The notes below the pieces were generated by a model, which saw nothing but the letters and a program-made list of their open reading frames with translations, did not search any database and was not told the origin of the DNA. From Sporobacter sp963663605 (GTDB lineage Bacteria > Bacillota > Clostridia > Oscillospirales > Oscillospiraceae): a stretch of DNA of 64,000 nt. The position numbers and the translations under genes were made by a program. Position 1 is the stretch's first letter. The number at the start of each line of letters is the position of its first letter. Positions 27,201-35,134 of the stretch are shown here, piece by piece. The stretch is taken from contig CAXXVF010000002.1 in the NCBI GenBank assembly GCA_963663605.2, forward strand, positions 1,488,001 to 1,552,000. The letters run 5' to 3'.

Positions 27201-30200
27201 GTCCGGTTAATCCAACGGTGCCATTACCGGCATAAAGGGTAACCCCACTTGGCAGACTGGTGGTATTGCCGTCCAGTGTTGTGGTCACCACCGGATAAGA
27301 AGAAGTAACGGTGAAGGTTACGTTGTTTCGTAAAACACTTTGTACATTAGCGGCACTCATACCGGTGCTGAAATTTATGGCGGCGGTGGTGTTTGTTGAA
27401 TCATAGTACACGGTGTAGTCAGAACTGGTTGTCACAGATACTGTACCGTTTTCGACAGCAATGGATGCGCCATATAGCGTATCGGTTGGTGAGGTCAGAT
27501 CCAAATTAGGATAGGTGAAGTTGATTCCGTTAAAAACCGGTGTACCGAAGTCTATTGTGCTGCTGCTTGTCCATTTTGCATAATAGGTCTGTTCCCCAGT
27601 AGCACTGGTTGAAATTTCGGTGACTGCATCACCGGGAAAACCAGAATTATCATACCAACCGTCAAAAGTGTAGCCAGAGTAGGAGAGATCTGTCGGCAAG
27701 GTAGCGCCGACGCCCTCCTCATAGTAGCTGAGGTTACCGCTTTTGACGGTACCGCCGTTCAAATTTAGGGTTACGGGTGAAATGGTAATAGAGGAACACG
27801 TTACACTGCCGCTAACGGTATCACCGCAGATTGTCACGGTGAGGGTCTGGGGGGGTGTGCTTTCTGGCGTAGCAAGCACATATTCCCGTAAATATGCCTG
27901 CGCATCTTCCATAGAGATACCGTCATCACCGAATTTCACGGTAACCGTAGTGCTGTTATTGTCGGTAACGGTGTAGCCTTCGGCGGAAGTCACCTGCGCA
28001 GTTCCGCTGTCCACGCTCAGAATTGCCGTTTTGACCGGAGTACCGCTAGACGGAAATCCCGTAATAGTCAGGTTGGGAATGGTGTAGGTACTGCTACCCT
28101 TGACAACATCGTTTATTACCACAGTGGGGACAGTAAATTTAGCATAAATATTCGTCGCCGCTGTGATGGCGGTAGCATAATCATAAGAAACGTCTCTCGT
28201 CGTCGTCGTATACCAGCCTGCAAAGCTTTTGCAGCTTACGATGGGCGTGGAGGGCTTGGACACGGTTTTTCCATTCTGAATGATGCGGGTGGTGTAGGTA
28301 CTAGCATCATTTGTGGTGTAGAAGTTGACTGTCCAATAGCTTATGGTTTGTGTTGTGTTATTACTCACATCAAAACCAGTGTCCTGAGGTGAATTGCTGC
28401 CCGAGACCAGCACGTTATAGGAGGTGCCGTCTGAGAAGAGAACTGTTTGATAATCAGTGCTGTCTGTGTAGGTGAGTTTCTGTGTCACACCGTCATGTTC
28501 CAGATAGGCGCTTACAGTACCACCTGTCCAGTCACTGCCGTCTTTCTGCACATCCACATGGGCGGTGTAGTATTCCGCAACAGCGGTCTTATCGTCACAG
28601 CTCACCGTATCGGTCAATGCCCGACCGTCTACCGAGACAGTGTAGGTATAATCATTACTCGTTCCTGTTGGAAGAATAACGGTGTATTTGCCGTCTGAAT
28701 CATAGGTTGCCGTATAGTAATAGGTGTTTGTGCCGACCGTACGGCTGAGAACGACACTTCTGCCCTCGTAGCCAACGCTGTCTAGCGTCACCGTCACCTC
28801 GCCTGTGAAGTAGTTGACGGTGACAGTATTCGCACTTTCGCTGATCTCCTGATCGGAGTCCAGTGCATCAACATAGATGTCATAGGTATCCTCGTTGGTG
28901 TCTCGCACAATTGCCGTATAGGTGCCACCGGAGCCCGTTGGCGTAAGCTGAACTGCGCCGTCTATGCGGTAGTCCACCGCTCCCGGTGAGGTGCTGGCAC
29001 TGCCGTCCAACTGTGTCGTGGTGGTGAGTGTAATATAGCCGACGGTCACAGAAACCGCCTCGCCGGTGCCGCTGGTAGCGGCAGTGGCAACCACCGCGTC
29101 CTCGCCGGTGTCCACGCCGTCCTTATAAATGTCATAGGTGCCATTAGCGACGCTGGCGGAGTAAACGCCGCTTGCGCCGCTCTCGGTCAGGGCGTACTTA
29201 TAGTAGCCGCTCTGATAAAGCGCAAGGCTCTGCCCCGTCCAATCCGTGCCGTCCTTCGTAAGGGTGAGGTTTACAGGACTTTGTATAGCCGTCCACTTGG
29301 CATAAAGGGTTATATTGTCTGTGGGGATGTAGCTCTCGCCGCCTGCGCTCACGAGGGTAGTAAAGTCGGAATCGCTGTACCAACCGCCGAATGTATAACC
29401 CGGCTCGGTAAGGGTGGGCAGGGTGACATCGTTCTCTTCCTCCACTGTCACATCGTCCGGCTCTGTGCCAACCGTGCTGGAGTAGTCTACTGTATATCCT
29501 GTTACCAGCGTCTCACTGCCCGGTGCGCCCACGCCGAACAGCACGGAATATGTCTGTGTTTCCCCTGCTGCAATGGTGCGGTCCTTCCATGACCACGCGC
29601 AGCCGGAGTCTATTTCTGTTAGCGTGGTTTTGGGCGAGAGGTCATTGAAAATATTCACACCGGCTTTGGAGTAATGTCCATACCAATAGGTGTCCACCGG
29701 AGTTACACCTTCAATTCCGCTGCCGCACCAAAAGTTGAGCTGAGCATACCCGTCCGACTCGTATGTTGAGCACATTTTGAAGCCGCCGTCGAAGGGCGTG
29801 ATGGGGGCAAAATCGTCACTGCCAATCATTATATCTGCGGCGGAACCCATATTGAAGGTAACGGAGCTGGAGCTTGTGTTCGTTACTGTATACAGGAGTT
29901 GAGTCGTTTTGCCGTTGTATAAGAAGTTCGCGTCCATGGTCACCGTCAGGCCGGTGGAACCAACCTTAGATGGAGTTCCTTCTTTGATCTGCGGATAAAA
30001 ATTTTTTCCATTTATTTGTATTGCGCAGCCAAAGCCCTTGTTCATATAGGTAACTTGTCTCCAATCCCCGTTATAATAGCCTTGCAAATCGAGACGGTAC
30101 ATATAGGCACCTGTATATTTGTAGGCCATATTGCCGTGGCTGTCTGTGGTGTAGCCCGACGGAGCGTCCGCCGCCAGCGCCGTGATTGGCGCCACCGTTG

Positions 30201-30288
30201 GCAGCAGTGTCAGAAGCATACATAGTACCAATAGCATAGACAAGAGTCTTTTCCTTACCGCTGTCGCGTTTACGGTGTTTTTGTTCAT
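21241..30288 (-). CDS. Giant secreted SLH-domain surface protein with C-type lectin domain and glycine/asparagine-rich repeats
   Basis: About 3015 residues, exported and bound to the cell wall. A signal peptide (KRLLSMLLVLCMLLTLLP, cut after ALAADA) comes first. Five InlB/Listeria-Bacteroides-type repeats ('GYTFGGWYSD...LYAKW' pattern) lie near residues 310, 690, 895, 1740 and 2570. In between are many beta-sandwich repeats of the 'DIYVNGEDSG / TTYTLYVNG' type. A C-type lectin-like domain lies near 1025-1165 (GHYYMFVPN to GYFVEFGG, with WHAGQPDG). Residues ~1800-2280 are Thr/Gly/Asn-rich, beta-helix-like, with GGSGG runs and a duplicated GTVEQNGTVSGGSGG unit. Three SLH repeats end the protein (from about 2830). 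The start is ATG 30288 (GGGAG eight bases upstream). Likely adhesin or sugar-binding surface fibre; probably co-transcribed with the lone receiver upstream. Confidence 0.9.
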   Translation of the reverse strand: MNKNTVNATAVRKRLLSMLLVLCMLLTLLPTVAPITALAADAPSGYTTDSHGNMAYKYTGAYMYRLDLQGYYNGDWRQVTYMNKGFGCAIQINGKNFYPQIKEGTPSKVGSTGLTVTMDANFLYNGKTTQLLYTVTNTSSSSVTFNMGSAADIMIGSDDFAPITPFDGGFKMCSTYESDGYAQLNFWCGSGIEGVTPVDTYWYGHYSKAGVNIFNDLSPKTTLTEIDSGCAWSWKDRTIAAGETQTYSVLFGVGAPGSETLVTGYTVDYSSTVGTEPDDVTVEEENDVTLPTLTEPGYTFGGWYSDSDFTTLVSAGGESYIPTDNITLYAKWTAIQSPVNLTLTKDGTDWTGQSLALYQSGYYKYALTESGASGVYSASVANGTYDIYKDGVDTGEDAVVATAATSGTGEAVSVTVGYITLTTTTQLDGSASTSPGAVDYRIDGAVQLTPTGSGGTYTAIVRDTNEDTYDIYVDALDSDQEISESANTVTVNYFTGEVTVTLDSVGYEGRSVVLSRTVGTNTYYYTATYDSDGKYTVILPTGTSNDYTYTVSVDGRALTDTVSCDDKTAVAEYYTAHVDVQKDGSDWTGGTVSAYLEHDGVTQKLTYTDSTDYQTVLFSDGTSYNVLVSGSNSPQDTGFDVSNNTTQTISYWTVNFYTTNDASTYTTRIIQNGKTVSKPSTPIVSCKSFAGWYTTTTRDVSYDYATAITAATNIYAKFTVPTVVINDVVKGSSTYTIPNLTITGFPSSGTPVKTAILSVDSGTAQVTSAEGYTVTDNNSTTVTVKFGDDGISMEDAQAYLREYVLATPESTPPQTLTVTICGDTVSGSVTCSSITISPVTLNLNGGTVKSGNLSYYEEGVGATLPTDLSYSGYTFDGWYDNSGFPGDAVTEISTSATGEQTYYAKWTSSSTIDFGTPVFNGINFTYPNLDLTSPTDTLYGASIAVENGTVSVTTSSDYTVYYDSTNTTAAINFSTGMSAANVQSVLRNNVTFTVTSSYPVVTTTLDGNTTSLPSGVTLYAGNGTVGLTGHYYMFVPNSGISWTNAYNTAKTYKYIGMQGYLVTITSAAEETMLGGFTSDTGWVGGSRLSAGAYDPNQWTDTTTHNDLWKWVCGPEAGATYSYTNWHAGQPDGSDTYCMQIHYEGMWDDVNANYSGCAGYFVEFGGYTTDPGNPSTALTVTGTNTVRVPTASGSDIYANGEALIISGSNAYWDVNSNSVVDGEDTVISSSVSSSTTIYAGTTTSSTSPLSGQITVLTGSTVGTIKGGNFSGPVCVNLSGDVDVTIDLDNITMIAVIGTLTCGTGDVKLTATSDLDAERVLAINETSSVLDRDKFTLNSGNNAVIVVGDELQISGYGVNTDDSVTTTLTGTAPAYITATVEVQENGSLADAESVVLKPESGDSITLNRSAAGVFSYTGLMSETTYTLYVNGVAVGSSYAAFQSENTNQAPNYYTAEVTYKVDDTATDAQSVILKADGKDDITLTQQTDDETGDLITGVYEYRALSESTTYSICVNGEDSGETLKFASGEYAQTVNRYTTEVSLTSNSSAWSGQTVTLRDDSGTIIYTLSETETNGTYSVLTDSDYVGTYNIYVNGEDSGTDITPSVSAKATSGTIAYLTATITTNKDGTATRLGTVTVGDKVATESSTGNYSISLPTGTGTYTVTVAGTNVGSVTSASTSLTANFYSATYDENGASGTVPTDDTVYFSGSTVTVLSAGELSKTDNVFAGWQTGGTTYDVGETITITAATTLTARWSSTAAAEASWTVDGTTYYGTLPEAIAAAENTGLPVSITIQNSVTITENLTIPDNAAITVPEGITVTVAENVTLTNEGTISSNGTITGNGTLDNNGTVDNTAAAATSGTINITTDNSGGEIDGGTISSGITVSGGDITGPVVNNGTVEDADVTGDVTNNGTLTNTDMSGNVDNNSGAVISGGTITGDITNDSGASITGGTTVNGNVDNGGTVESITVNGNLENTSGTVTSASVAGTTTAPGGTITTAEELVAALGGAAHIDAETGAVVLDGDVELDETITITGGDIEIDLNGYCITGPSGDDNDSGEAEDGDAAITITGGTVGIEDNSTDGGSINGGSGGAGSTASGDGGAGIVVSGGTVTVGEDVEVVGGTGGRDENGSSGDGGAGISVSEGANVTIEGSVTGGSGGEGTTGGSGGSGVETKGTVTVSITGDVTGGSGAVADTGGSGGAGIVNEGSGTVEQNGTVSGGSGGDGATGGSGGAGVENTSTGTVEQNGTVSGGSGGMNSEGETAESGTSLSGTITYSVLESGLTGMKLTSGSATTVNAENGLVTDNTNITVECSFPALYNMATSVTVGIYNSATGTTTTLDSSYYTYNSTTGVVTILQNAPVTGNIVITVAGIKKTGTVTVTTEDELIEALENGFTDIVVDGSISINAAVTVPSGTTVSVARGKTITVADGGSISNNGAITGDGDITVSSGGSISNKGTVSNNKITVSSGGSVTNRSGGSITTTQTIVNNGTITNDGSITSTIANSGTVNQVDGASKITVTGTAAVTVFKVSYNVNGFGTSPDAALNVTALPNPLPTPTGSSYYTFNGWFTDSSCTTAAVAGAAITGNTVLYAFWTYTGGYSDHTTTEVSEGNVPVIINGNSYNIGTAETSDGVTTVTADQDELTSQIESAETGGEVIVPITTAESANSGAAALVLQNIEDLDTRNMALTVEVNNVSLTLPAGSIDTASVAAALGAANYEEVLVTVSLTTLTGNALETALEAVESTRSEPVGSAFSFTVTAEYGGESVNVTVFGCFTSRTLPIEEGGEITTAVVVEADGTLRHVPTNGTTDSAIVSSLTNSTYVLIYNEQSFSDASGKWYEDTVNEMASRKIINGVGDDLFAGERSITRAEFAAIIVRALGLPADGTTDFSDVPESEWYAGAVGTAYEYGIINGKSSDLFDPLASITRQEAMAMVARAAAIAELEGETAADLSAYTDADSVDTWAQSYVEYNVANGLIVGNGNGNLNPLSNISRAETATVVLRLLRNVGLIDVRS

Positions 30289-30351
30289 ATCAAGTTCTCC
30301 CATCATTTGTTTTTAATCTATCTTTTTTCATTCCATTTGCCCGATTCCGGA

Positions 30352-30708
30352 TTATCCGCTTAGAGCGAATCTGTCAATCGTTTTTGCAAGCCGTTCCGGC
30401 TCAACAGGCTTTGGCAAAAAGTCGAAAGCCCCCGCTTCAAAAGCCTTGACCGCGTTTAAAGGATTGCCGCTCAAAAGAACCAGTTCTATTTTTTTGTCTG
30501 CATACTTTACCTTTCCGCAAAAGCTCTGCCAATCGGTCTCTTCGTCAACGTCGAGAAATACCGCATCGGCAGGGTTTCCTTCAAGATATTGCAGAGCTTT
30601 TCCGGAATTATGGAAGGCGACGGTCTCGTGCATGTTTCCCAGCATCTGTATCTGACTTCCCAGTAAACAGGCTACCATTTTTTCCCGAATGATGATAACC
30701 GCTTTCAA
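30352..30708 (-). CDS. Lone receiver-domain protein
   Basis: About 118 residues, a single CheY-like receiver without an output domain. Phospho-acceptor region AVFLDVDEE, the Ser of VLLSGNP and the lysine of FLPKPVE are present. The acidic pair expected after the first strand is replaced (VIIIREKM), so metal-dependent phosphorylation may be weak. The start is TTG 30708, preceded by GGGGGGAGAG six to seven bases upstream. It lies 63 bases before the SLH gene with no terminator between, so both are probably one operon driven by the SARP-like site at 30744-30775. Confidence 0.78.
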   Translation of the reverse strand: MKAVIIIREKMVACLLGSQIQMLGNMHETVAFHNSGKALQYLEGNPADAVFLDVDEETDWQSFCGKVKYADKKIELVLLSGNPLNAVKAFEAGAFDFLPKPVEPERLAKTIDRFALSG

Positions 30709-30743
30709 AGATAACTCTCCCCCCAATAAAACTTATTTTTTCA

Positions 30744-30775
30744 ATTATATACGACAATATCTTACAGTAATCTTA
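30744..30775 (-). promoter_or_regulatory. Promoter with SARP-like direct-repeat operator
   Basis: On the minus strand: TAAGAT (30770-30775) and TAAGAT (30759-30764), 11 bp apart start to start, then TATAAT at 30744-30749. Taken as heptamers, the second repeat ends eight bases before the -10 box. That is the geometry described for SARP activators. No good -35 box is present, as expected for an activator-dependent promoter. A SARP-type regulator is encoded immediately upstream. Confidence 0.6.
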
Positions 30776-30805
30776 ACGCAGTCCTGATGTTTAATGCTTT
30801 CCGAC

Positions 30806-30836
30806 AAAAAAGCCCGGAAGATTTTCTCTTCCGGGC
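30806..30836 (-). terminator. Terminator of the kinase / response-regulator operon
   Basis: Stem GCCCGGAAGA / TCTTCCGGGC followed on the minus strand by TTTTTT. It lies 18 bases after the response-regulator stop and separates it from the receiver / SLH operon. Confidence 0.9.
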
Positions 30837-30853
30837 AAGTTTAGCTTTCAGCA

Positions 30854-31798
30854 TTATCCTATGCTTTCGTAATTTTCTTTTTTCTTTTCAAAACACCTTA
30901 AACCTGTTGTGTCCCCGCTCTCCATACAATATGTAATTGCTTTTTCAAGCAGTTCAAGATACGCAACGTCCAATTCCGCCTGCGGAAGACTCGTCCAGGC
31001 GTAATAGTTTTCCTCGAACAAAGCTCCCCTGTAAAGCTCCGCGGCCTTTCGCGCCGCAATGATTGTATCATCGTCAATACTGCCGCATAGCTTTAAGAGG
31101 TTATTGAATTCATACAAATCACACGTTATCTGTTCGGAGCGTATTCGCATCTTTCCTCTTACGGATTCCAAAGACTCCGAAAGAACACCCGCGCCTTGGC
31201 GCTTAAGGCCATAAAACGCAACGTACAGATTGTTTGCCGCTTTATCCTTCTCTGCCTCAGGCCAAAGGGTCTCCATGATTTTTTCCTTGGATACAAATTC
31301 ACCTTCGGCACAGATCAGATATGCCAGAAGCTCCTCGGATTTTTTCCTCAGGCCAAGGTTTATTTCTGCTCCGTTAGCGAGGATAGAGAGCTTCCTAAAA
31401 CAGTTTACCTCAGTTTTTTGAACGTCTTCCGTTAACGGAGGCTTCACATCCTTAAATCTCTCAATGGTTCTCCGCAGCCGTTCCGTCTCGACCGGCTTGA
31501 CGATATAATCCATAGCGTTGAGCTCGAACGCCTCGACCGCGTACTGAGTAAAGGCCGTCATAAACACTATTTTAACATTATTTAGTTTATCAAGAATTTG
31601 AGGGAACAGCTCTATTCCGGAAATTGTCGGCATCTCGATATCCAAAAAAACAATGTCCGGCCTAAGATCCTCTATGTTCTCAAGGGCCTGCTTTCCGTTT
31701 TTGAAACTTCCCACAACTTCGATTCCGCCAATTTCATCAAGGCGCATTTTCAGTCCCTGAAGCGCGTAGTGTTCATCGTCTATCAAAACCGCTCTCAT
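30854..31798 (-). CDS. Response regulator with SARP-type (winged helix + BTAD) output
   Basis: 314 residues. Receiver domain 1-120: IDDE, phospho-acceptor in IVFLDIEMP (Asp55 region), MTAFTQYAVEAF, VKPVE. A winged-helix DNA-binding region follows (~135-215; 'RKKSEELLAYLICAEGEFVSKEKIMETLWPE'), then a helical BTAD segment to the end ('AAELYRGALFEENYYAW'). This is the SARP architecture fused to a receiver. AAAGGAAATGAAAA precedes the ATG. It sits 46 bases after the kinase gene and should be its partner; the likely target is the promoter at 30744-30775. Confidence 0.87.
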   Translation of the reverse strand: MRAVLIDDEHYALQGLKMRLDEIGGIEVVGSFKNGKQALENIEDLRPDIVFLDIEMPTISGIELFPQILDKLNNVKIVFMTAFTQYAVEAFELNAMDYIVKPVETERLRRTIERFKDVKPPLTEDVQKTEVNCFRKLSILANGAEINLGLRKKSEELLAYLICAEGEFVSKEKIMETLWPEAEKDKAANNLYVAFYGLKRQGAGVLSESLESVRGKMRIRSEQITCDLYEFNNLLKLCGSIDDDTIIAARKAAELYRGALFEENYYAWTSLPQAELDVAYLELLEKAITYCMESGDTTGLRCFEKKKENYESIG

Positions 31799-31844
31799 TT
31801 TTCATTTCCTTTCTCTTCTTGCTGAGGAATGGAGCCATTTGTGC

Positions 31845-33734
31845 TTAGATTTCTTCATTCAGCTCCCGAACGTTTCTGGGTATTGTTATTACTATCCTTG
31901 TCCCTCGCCCTAATTCGCTCTCAATCACAAAGCTGGTACCGCGAAGACTATCTATCCTTCGCTTTACGTTTATCAAGCCTACGGAGTTTCCGTCCTGGAT
32001 ACCCGTATTCAGCCGTTCCAGCTTGGACGGTTCGATACCGACGCCGTCGTCGGAGATTTCAATAATAAATCCATCTTTGACTTCATTTTCCTTTACAGAT
32101 AAAACAACCGTTCCATATGCTTCTTTTTTTCGGACTCCGTGACGGATGGCGTTTTCAACGAGAGGCTGGATGGACAGAGGAGGTATGGCAAGCCCGGAGG
32201 TCTCACACAGATCATAGACAACATCAAATCCATTTACAAACCGGGCCGTCTCGATCTTCACATAGGTCTCAACGAATTCAAGCTCACTGGAAAAGCTGAT
32301 AAATTTGGATAGGTTTTTAAATTCCATGGAATATTGCAGGTATTTTGACAGGTCGAGCGTGAGCTTTTCTGCATATTCTGCATCCAGTCTGCATAGTGTC
32401 GATATAACGTTCAGCGTATTATAAAGAAAATGAGGCCTAATCTGTGCCTGTAAAAAAGCTATCTCAGCGGCGTGCGCTTTTTCCGCTGACTGTTTCGCAT
32501 GCTCGTTGAGATCCGTGTAATCCTTTGCAAGGATTACACCCCATGTGCAAAGCATGATGAAAAAGCCTATCGGTGACAGCTCGGAAAACCCTTCAAGAAT
32601 GCAATTTTGATACAACACGTCAAAGACTGCACTTGTAAGGAGTGCCAAAACACCTATAGTAATAGCAGCCTTTAAGCGGCTTTTACTTTTAAGTAAACAA
32701 TAGAGTCCATACAGCGGGCTGGTTACCGCATATATTTCAATAAAAACCGTGGTCTTCGTGAAGACGTTGATTGGCGCTGCCGCTACAAACATTGTGAGAA
32801 GCCCAGCGGTTGCAAAAATCACCGGCATAAGTCTTTTTAACTTCTCCTTATCCGACAGGCTCAGAATAAAAAGCACAATTAGAGATGGCATCCATATGAG
32901 CGTAAGGTAATCGGCTATAACCACCAGTCTGTAAGGCAATATGGAACTCAGTATATACGCCCCATAAACCGTCGTTCTCAGCGCTGTTACGAGTGCCAAA
33001 ACGGCAAACAACAGAATCGAAACATTCCTTTTTGTTAGGAAGAATATGCAAAAGCACAGCAATGAGATCGTGATAAAGCTTCCAAGTAGAAACCAATCCA
33101 CCTGAGTTATATAGCGGTCAAGCTTCTCAATCTGTGAGGAAGTACCGAGAACAGGCGAATACCATGCACCGCCACGTGCATAAGAGTAGTTTGAAACAAT
33201 CAATGTGATCGTGAAGCTGTCGCTCTCAGGGGTTATGGTCACATTTTCCGGCTCGTATTCAGGTATAAAGCCTTCCGAAGTGCTGCTGACAATCCCGTTT
33301 TTGGCAAGAAGCCTTCCATCGATATACAGCTCGTAGGCTGTTGAGCATGACGGGACTCGCATTGACAGGTTTTGCCCCTGAACCCCTTCAACACGCAATA
33401 TGTATGTCGCATATCCGTAGCCGGGCAGCTTTTCACCATCTATCTCGTAATGATTCCACACGTCTGGAACCTTGGCATATAAATCCGGAGCAGCACTGTC
33501 CTCCGAATCTGCAAATTCATTCCAATAAAAGGCCCAATTGCCGCTTAGCGGAACGGTCCCTTGTTTTTCGAAGTCCCACCCAGATAGATCAACAACACCG
33601 TTTTCCGCTTTTGGCATACCGCCTGTGTTTGTTCTGACTATTGCGACAACAAGCACGATGAATAGCAATATAATAAACAGTATCATTACGATTTCCGCTA
33701 TTTTGGGGTAATTTCCCTTTTTACTTAATGTCAT
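31845..33734 (-). CDS. LytS-type sensor histidine kinase with 7TMR-DISM sensor
   Basis: 629 residues. One N-terminal span (about 12-34), an extracellular ~165-residue domain with beta-sandwich texture as in 7TMR-DISM extracellular domains, seven spans from about 205 to 395, a short linker coil, then the His_kinase domain with QIRPHFLYNTLN (phospho-acceptor His near 434), the N box QPLVENAIRHGVRK near 525 and the GISDDGVGI-type G box. It senses an extracellular, probably carbohydrate-like, ligand and phosphorylates the regulator encoded next. GAGG lies seven bases before the ATG. Confidence 0.88.
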   Translation of the reverse strand: MTLSKKGNYPKIAEIVMILFIILLFIVLVVAIVRTNTGGMPKAENGVVDLSGWDFEKQGTVPLSGNWAFYWNEFADSEDSAAPDLYAKVPDVWNHYEIDGEKLPGYGYATYILRVEGVQGQNLSMRVPSCSTAYELYIDGRLLAKNGIVSSTSEGFIPEYEPENVTITPESDSFTITLIVSNYSYARGGAWYSPVLGTSSQIEKLDRYITQVDWFLLGSFITISLLCFCIFFLTKRNVSILLFAVLALVTALRTTVYGAYILSSILPYRLVVIADYLTLIWMPSLIVLFILSLSDKEKLKRLMPVIFATAGLLTMFVAAAPINVFTKTTVFIEIYAVTSPLYGLYCLLKSKSRLKAAITIGVLALLTSAVFDVLYQNCILEGFSELSPIGFFIMLCTWGVILAKDYTDLNEHAKQSAEKAHAAEIAFLQAQIRPHFLYNTLNVISTLCRLDAEYAEKLTLDLSKYLQYSMEFKNLSKFISFSSELEFVETYVKIETARFVNGFDVVYDLCETSGLAIPPLSIQPLVENAIRHGVRKKEAYGTVVLSVKENEVKDGFIIEISDDGVGIEPSKLERLNTGIQDGNSVGLINVKRRIDSLRGTSFVIESELGRGTRIVITIPRNVRELNEEI

Positions 33735-33853
33735 TTCGAAGCCTCATTATAATTCGATTCACGCTTTTAAATTTCACATTCATATAATCGGATTATAACT
33801 TATTTTTATCCAAATTTCCATATTACAAGTCAGAAGGCCAAAGGTAGAATAAC

Positions 33854-33875
33854 GGGCGCGTTTTGCAACGCGCCC
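33854..33875. terminator. GC-rich hairpin between the MobV and kinase genes
   Basis: GGGCGCGTT / AACGCGCCC with a TTGC loop, between the end of the mobilization operon and the kinase promoter. On the plus strand it is followed by GCCAAAAAA, on the minus strand by GTTATTCT; a weak terminator for the relaxase transcript. Confidence 0.5.
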
Positions 33876-33903
33876 GCCAAAAAACGTTCCATGTATTTTG
33901 ATT

Positions 33904-35031
33904 TCACCGCGCCTCATCCCGACTTCTGGCCTTTTTCCGGAGCAGATGAGCCAACCCGTTTTCCTCGATGATGGATCGAAAGAGGGAGTTTTGTTTTTTT
34001 AGCGTCCGATTCTCGCTTTCCAGTTTACCTCTGTCAATCCTGTCCATGACGGAATCGTCCTTGTATTTGTTAAGCTCACCGCGCAGTGAATGGATAGTGT
34101 CAAGCAGGTCGCCGATCTTCGTCTGTAGCTCTTCAATTTTTTTCTCGGCCCGGTTCAGCAACGTCCGCAGCTTGCTTTCTTTTTTCTCCTGCACCACATA
34201 CTTTTCCGTTGCTGCCGTAAGCGTTTCGTAGTCCTCACGATCAAGCATCACTTTGGAAGAAAGCGGTATTTTCTGGGCTGCAATATTTTCGACCGCGTCA
34301 ATATCCATCTTTTTCTGCCGGAGTCCATCCAGTTTGCTGTCCAGTTCCCGAATCTCCTGGATTCGGAATTCCTTTTTCTTTTCAAGTACGGATAGGTGTT
34401 CATTATGCGTACCGTGTTTTTCCCACTCAATGCCGTGGCGTTCCATCACTTGAGAAAGAACTTCTTTTTCTGAATTGATCCATTGGTTAAGCTCCGTGTC
34501 TTCCTTGGTGCCGCCTTTGAATCCTTGGGACTCCAGCGCTTTTTTCATAGATACCCGCGTGTCCAGTCCGCGTGTACTGCCAGTTATAAAGGGTACAAAG
34601 TCGATATGCAAATGGGGCGTGGCCTCGTCCATATGTAGATGGGCAGCGAAGACACAGAGGTTTGGGTTGCGCTTCTGGAATGTCTGCATAAACTCATTCA
34701 GTATATCTTTTGCAAGCTCGCCCTCCGGTGTACCGACAGCTGTATCCTTACAGTTTCCTATCTGGAAGATAGCCTCTTGAAACAGCTTTTCCTGCTTGCC
34801 GTTCCGGATGTGCTCATAATAGTTTTCAATGCGGCGGTCTGCACGTTTCTGCTTGGCGTTGTAACGCTCCAGCGCTTCGCTGAACAGTTCATCATAGGTT
34901 TTGCGAAGACTTTCATGACAGTAGGTAATGTTGCCGCCCGATCTGTTTTGATCTACGTTCTCAGCAAAGAAATCGCGGTTGTTATGGCTGAGCGATCCCT
35001 TGCCGACCATTCCGCTGATCGTTCTTTCCAT
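33904..35031 (-). CDS. MobV (Mob/Pre) family relaxase
   Basis: 375 residues. The N-terminal relaxase domain has HNNR....NVD at the start and the metal/histidine motif HLHMDEATPHLHIDF near residue 133, the MobV HxDExTPHxH signature. The C-terminal third is a long coiled coil rich in Lys/Glu ending in basic residues. It nicks oriT and pilots the single strand during mobilization by a helper conjugation system. The oriT-like repeats lie 50-100 bases upstream. Last gene of the xis-helicase-mob operon. Confidence 0.9.
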   Translation of the reverse strand: MERTISGMVGKGSLSHNNRDFFAENVDQNRSGGNITYCHESLRKTYDELFSEALERYNAKQKRADRRIENYYEHIRNGKQEKLFQEAIFQIGNCKDTAVGTPEGELAKDILNEFMQTFQKRNPNLCVFAAHLHMDEATPHLHIDFVPFITGSTRGLDTRVSMKKALESQGFKGGTKEDTELNQWINSEKEVLSQVMERHGIEWEKHGTHNEHLSVLEKKKEFRIQEIRELDSKLDGLRQKKMDIDAVENIAAQKIPLSSKVMLDREDYETLTAATEKYVVQEKKESKLRTLLNRAEKKIEELQTKIGDLLDTIHSLRGELNKYKDDSVMDRIDRGKLESENRTLKKQNSLFRSIIEENGLAHLLRKKARSRDEAR

Positions 35032-35081
35032 ATTTCAATCTCCATCATTCAACTTCCATTACCGGCGTCAGCCGGGCCTTT

Positions 35082-35134
35082 GTTACTTTCTGCGAAAGTA
35101 ACGCAAAAGCACTTTTGACACTGCGTATCAAAAG
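35082..35134 (-). other. Candidate origin of transfer (oriT) for MobV
   Basis: Two inverted repeats: GTTACTTTC-TGC-GAAAGTAAC (35082-35102) and CTTTTGA-N9-TCAAAAG (35112-35134). On the minus strand the second contains TACGCAGTGTCAAAAG, similar in position and TAGTGTG-like core to MobV nick regions. It lies immediately upstream of the relaxase gene and overlaps the 3' end of the helicase gene. Confidence 0.55.
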
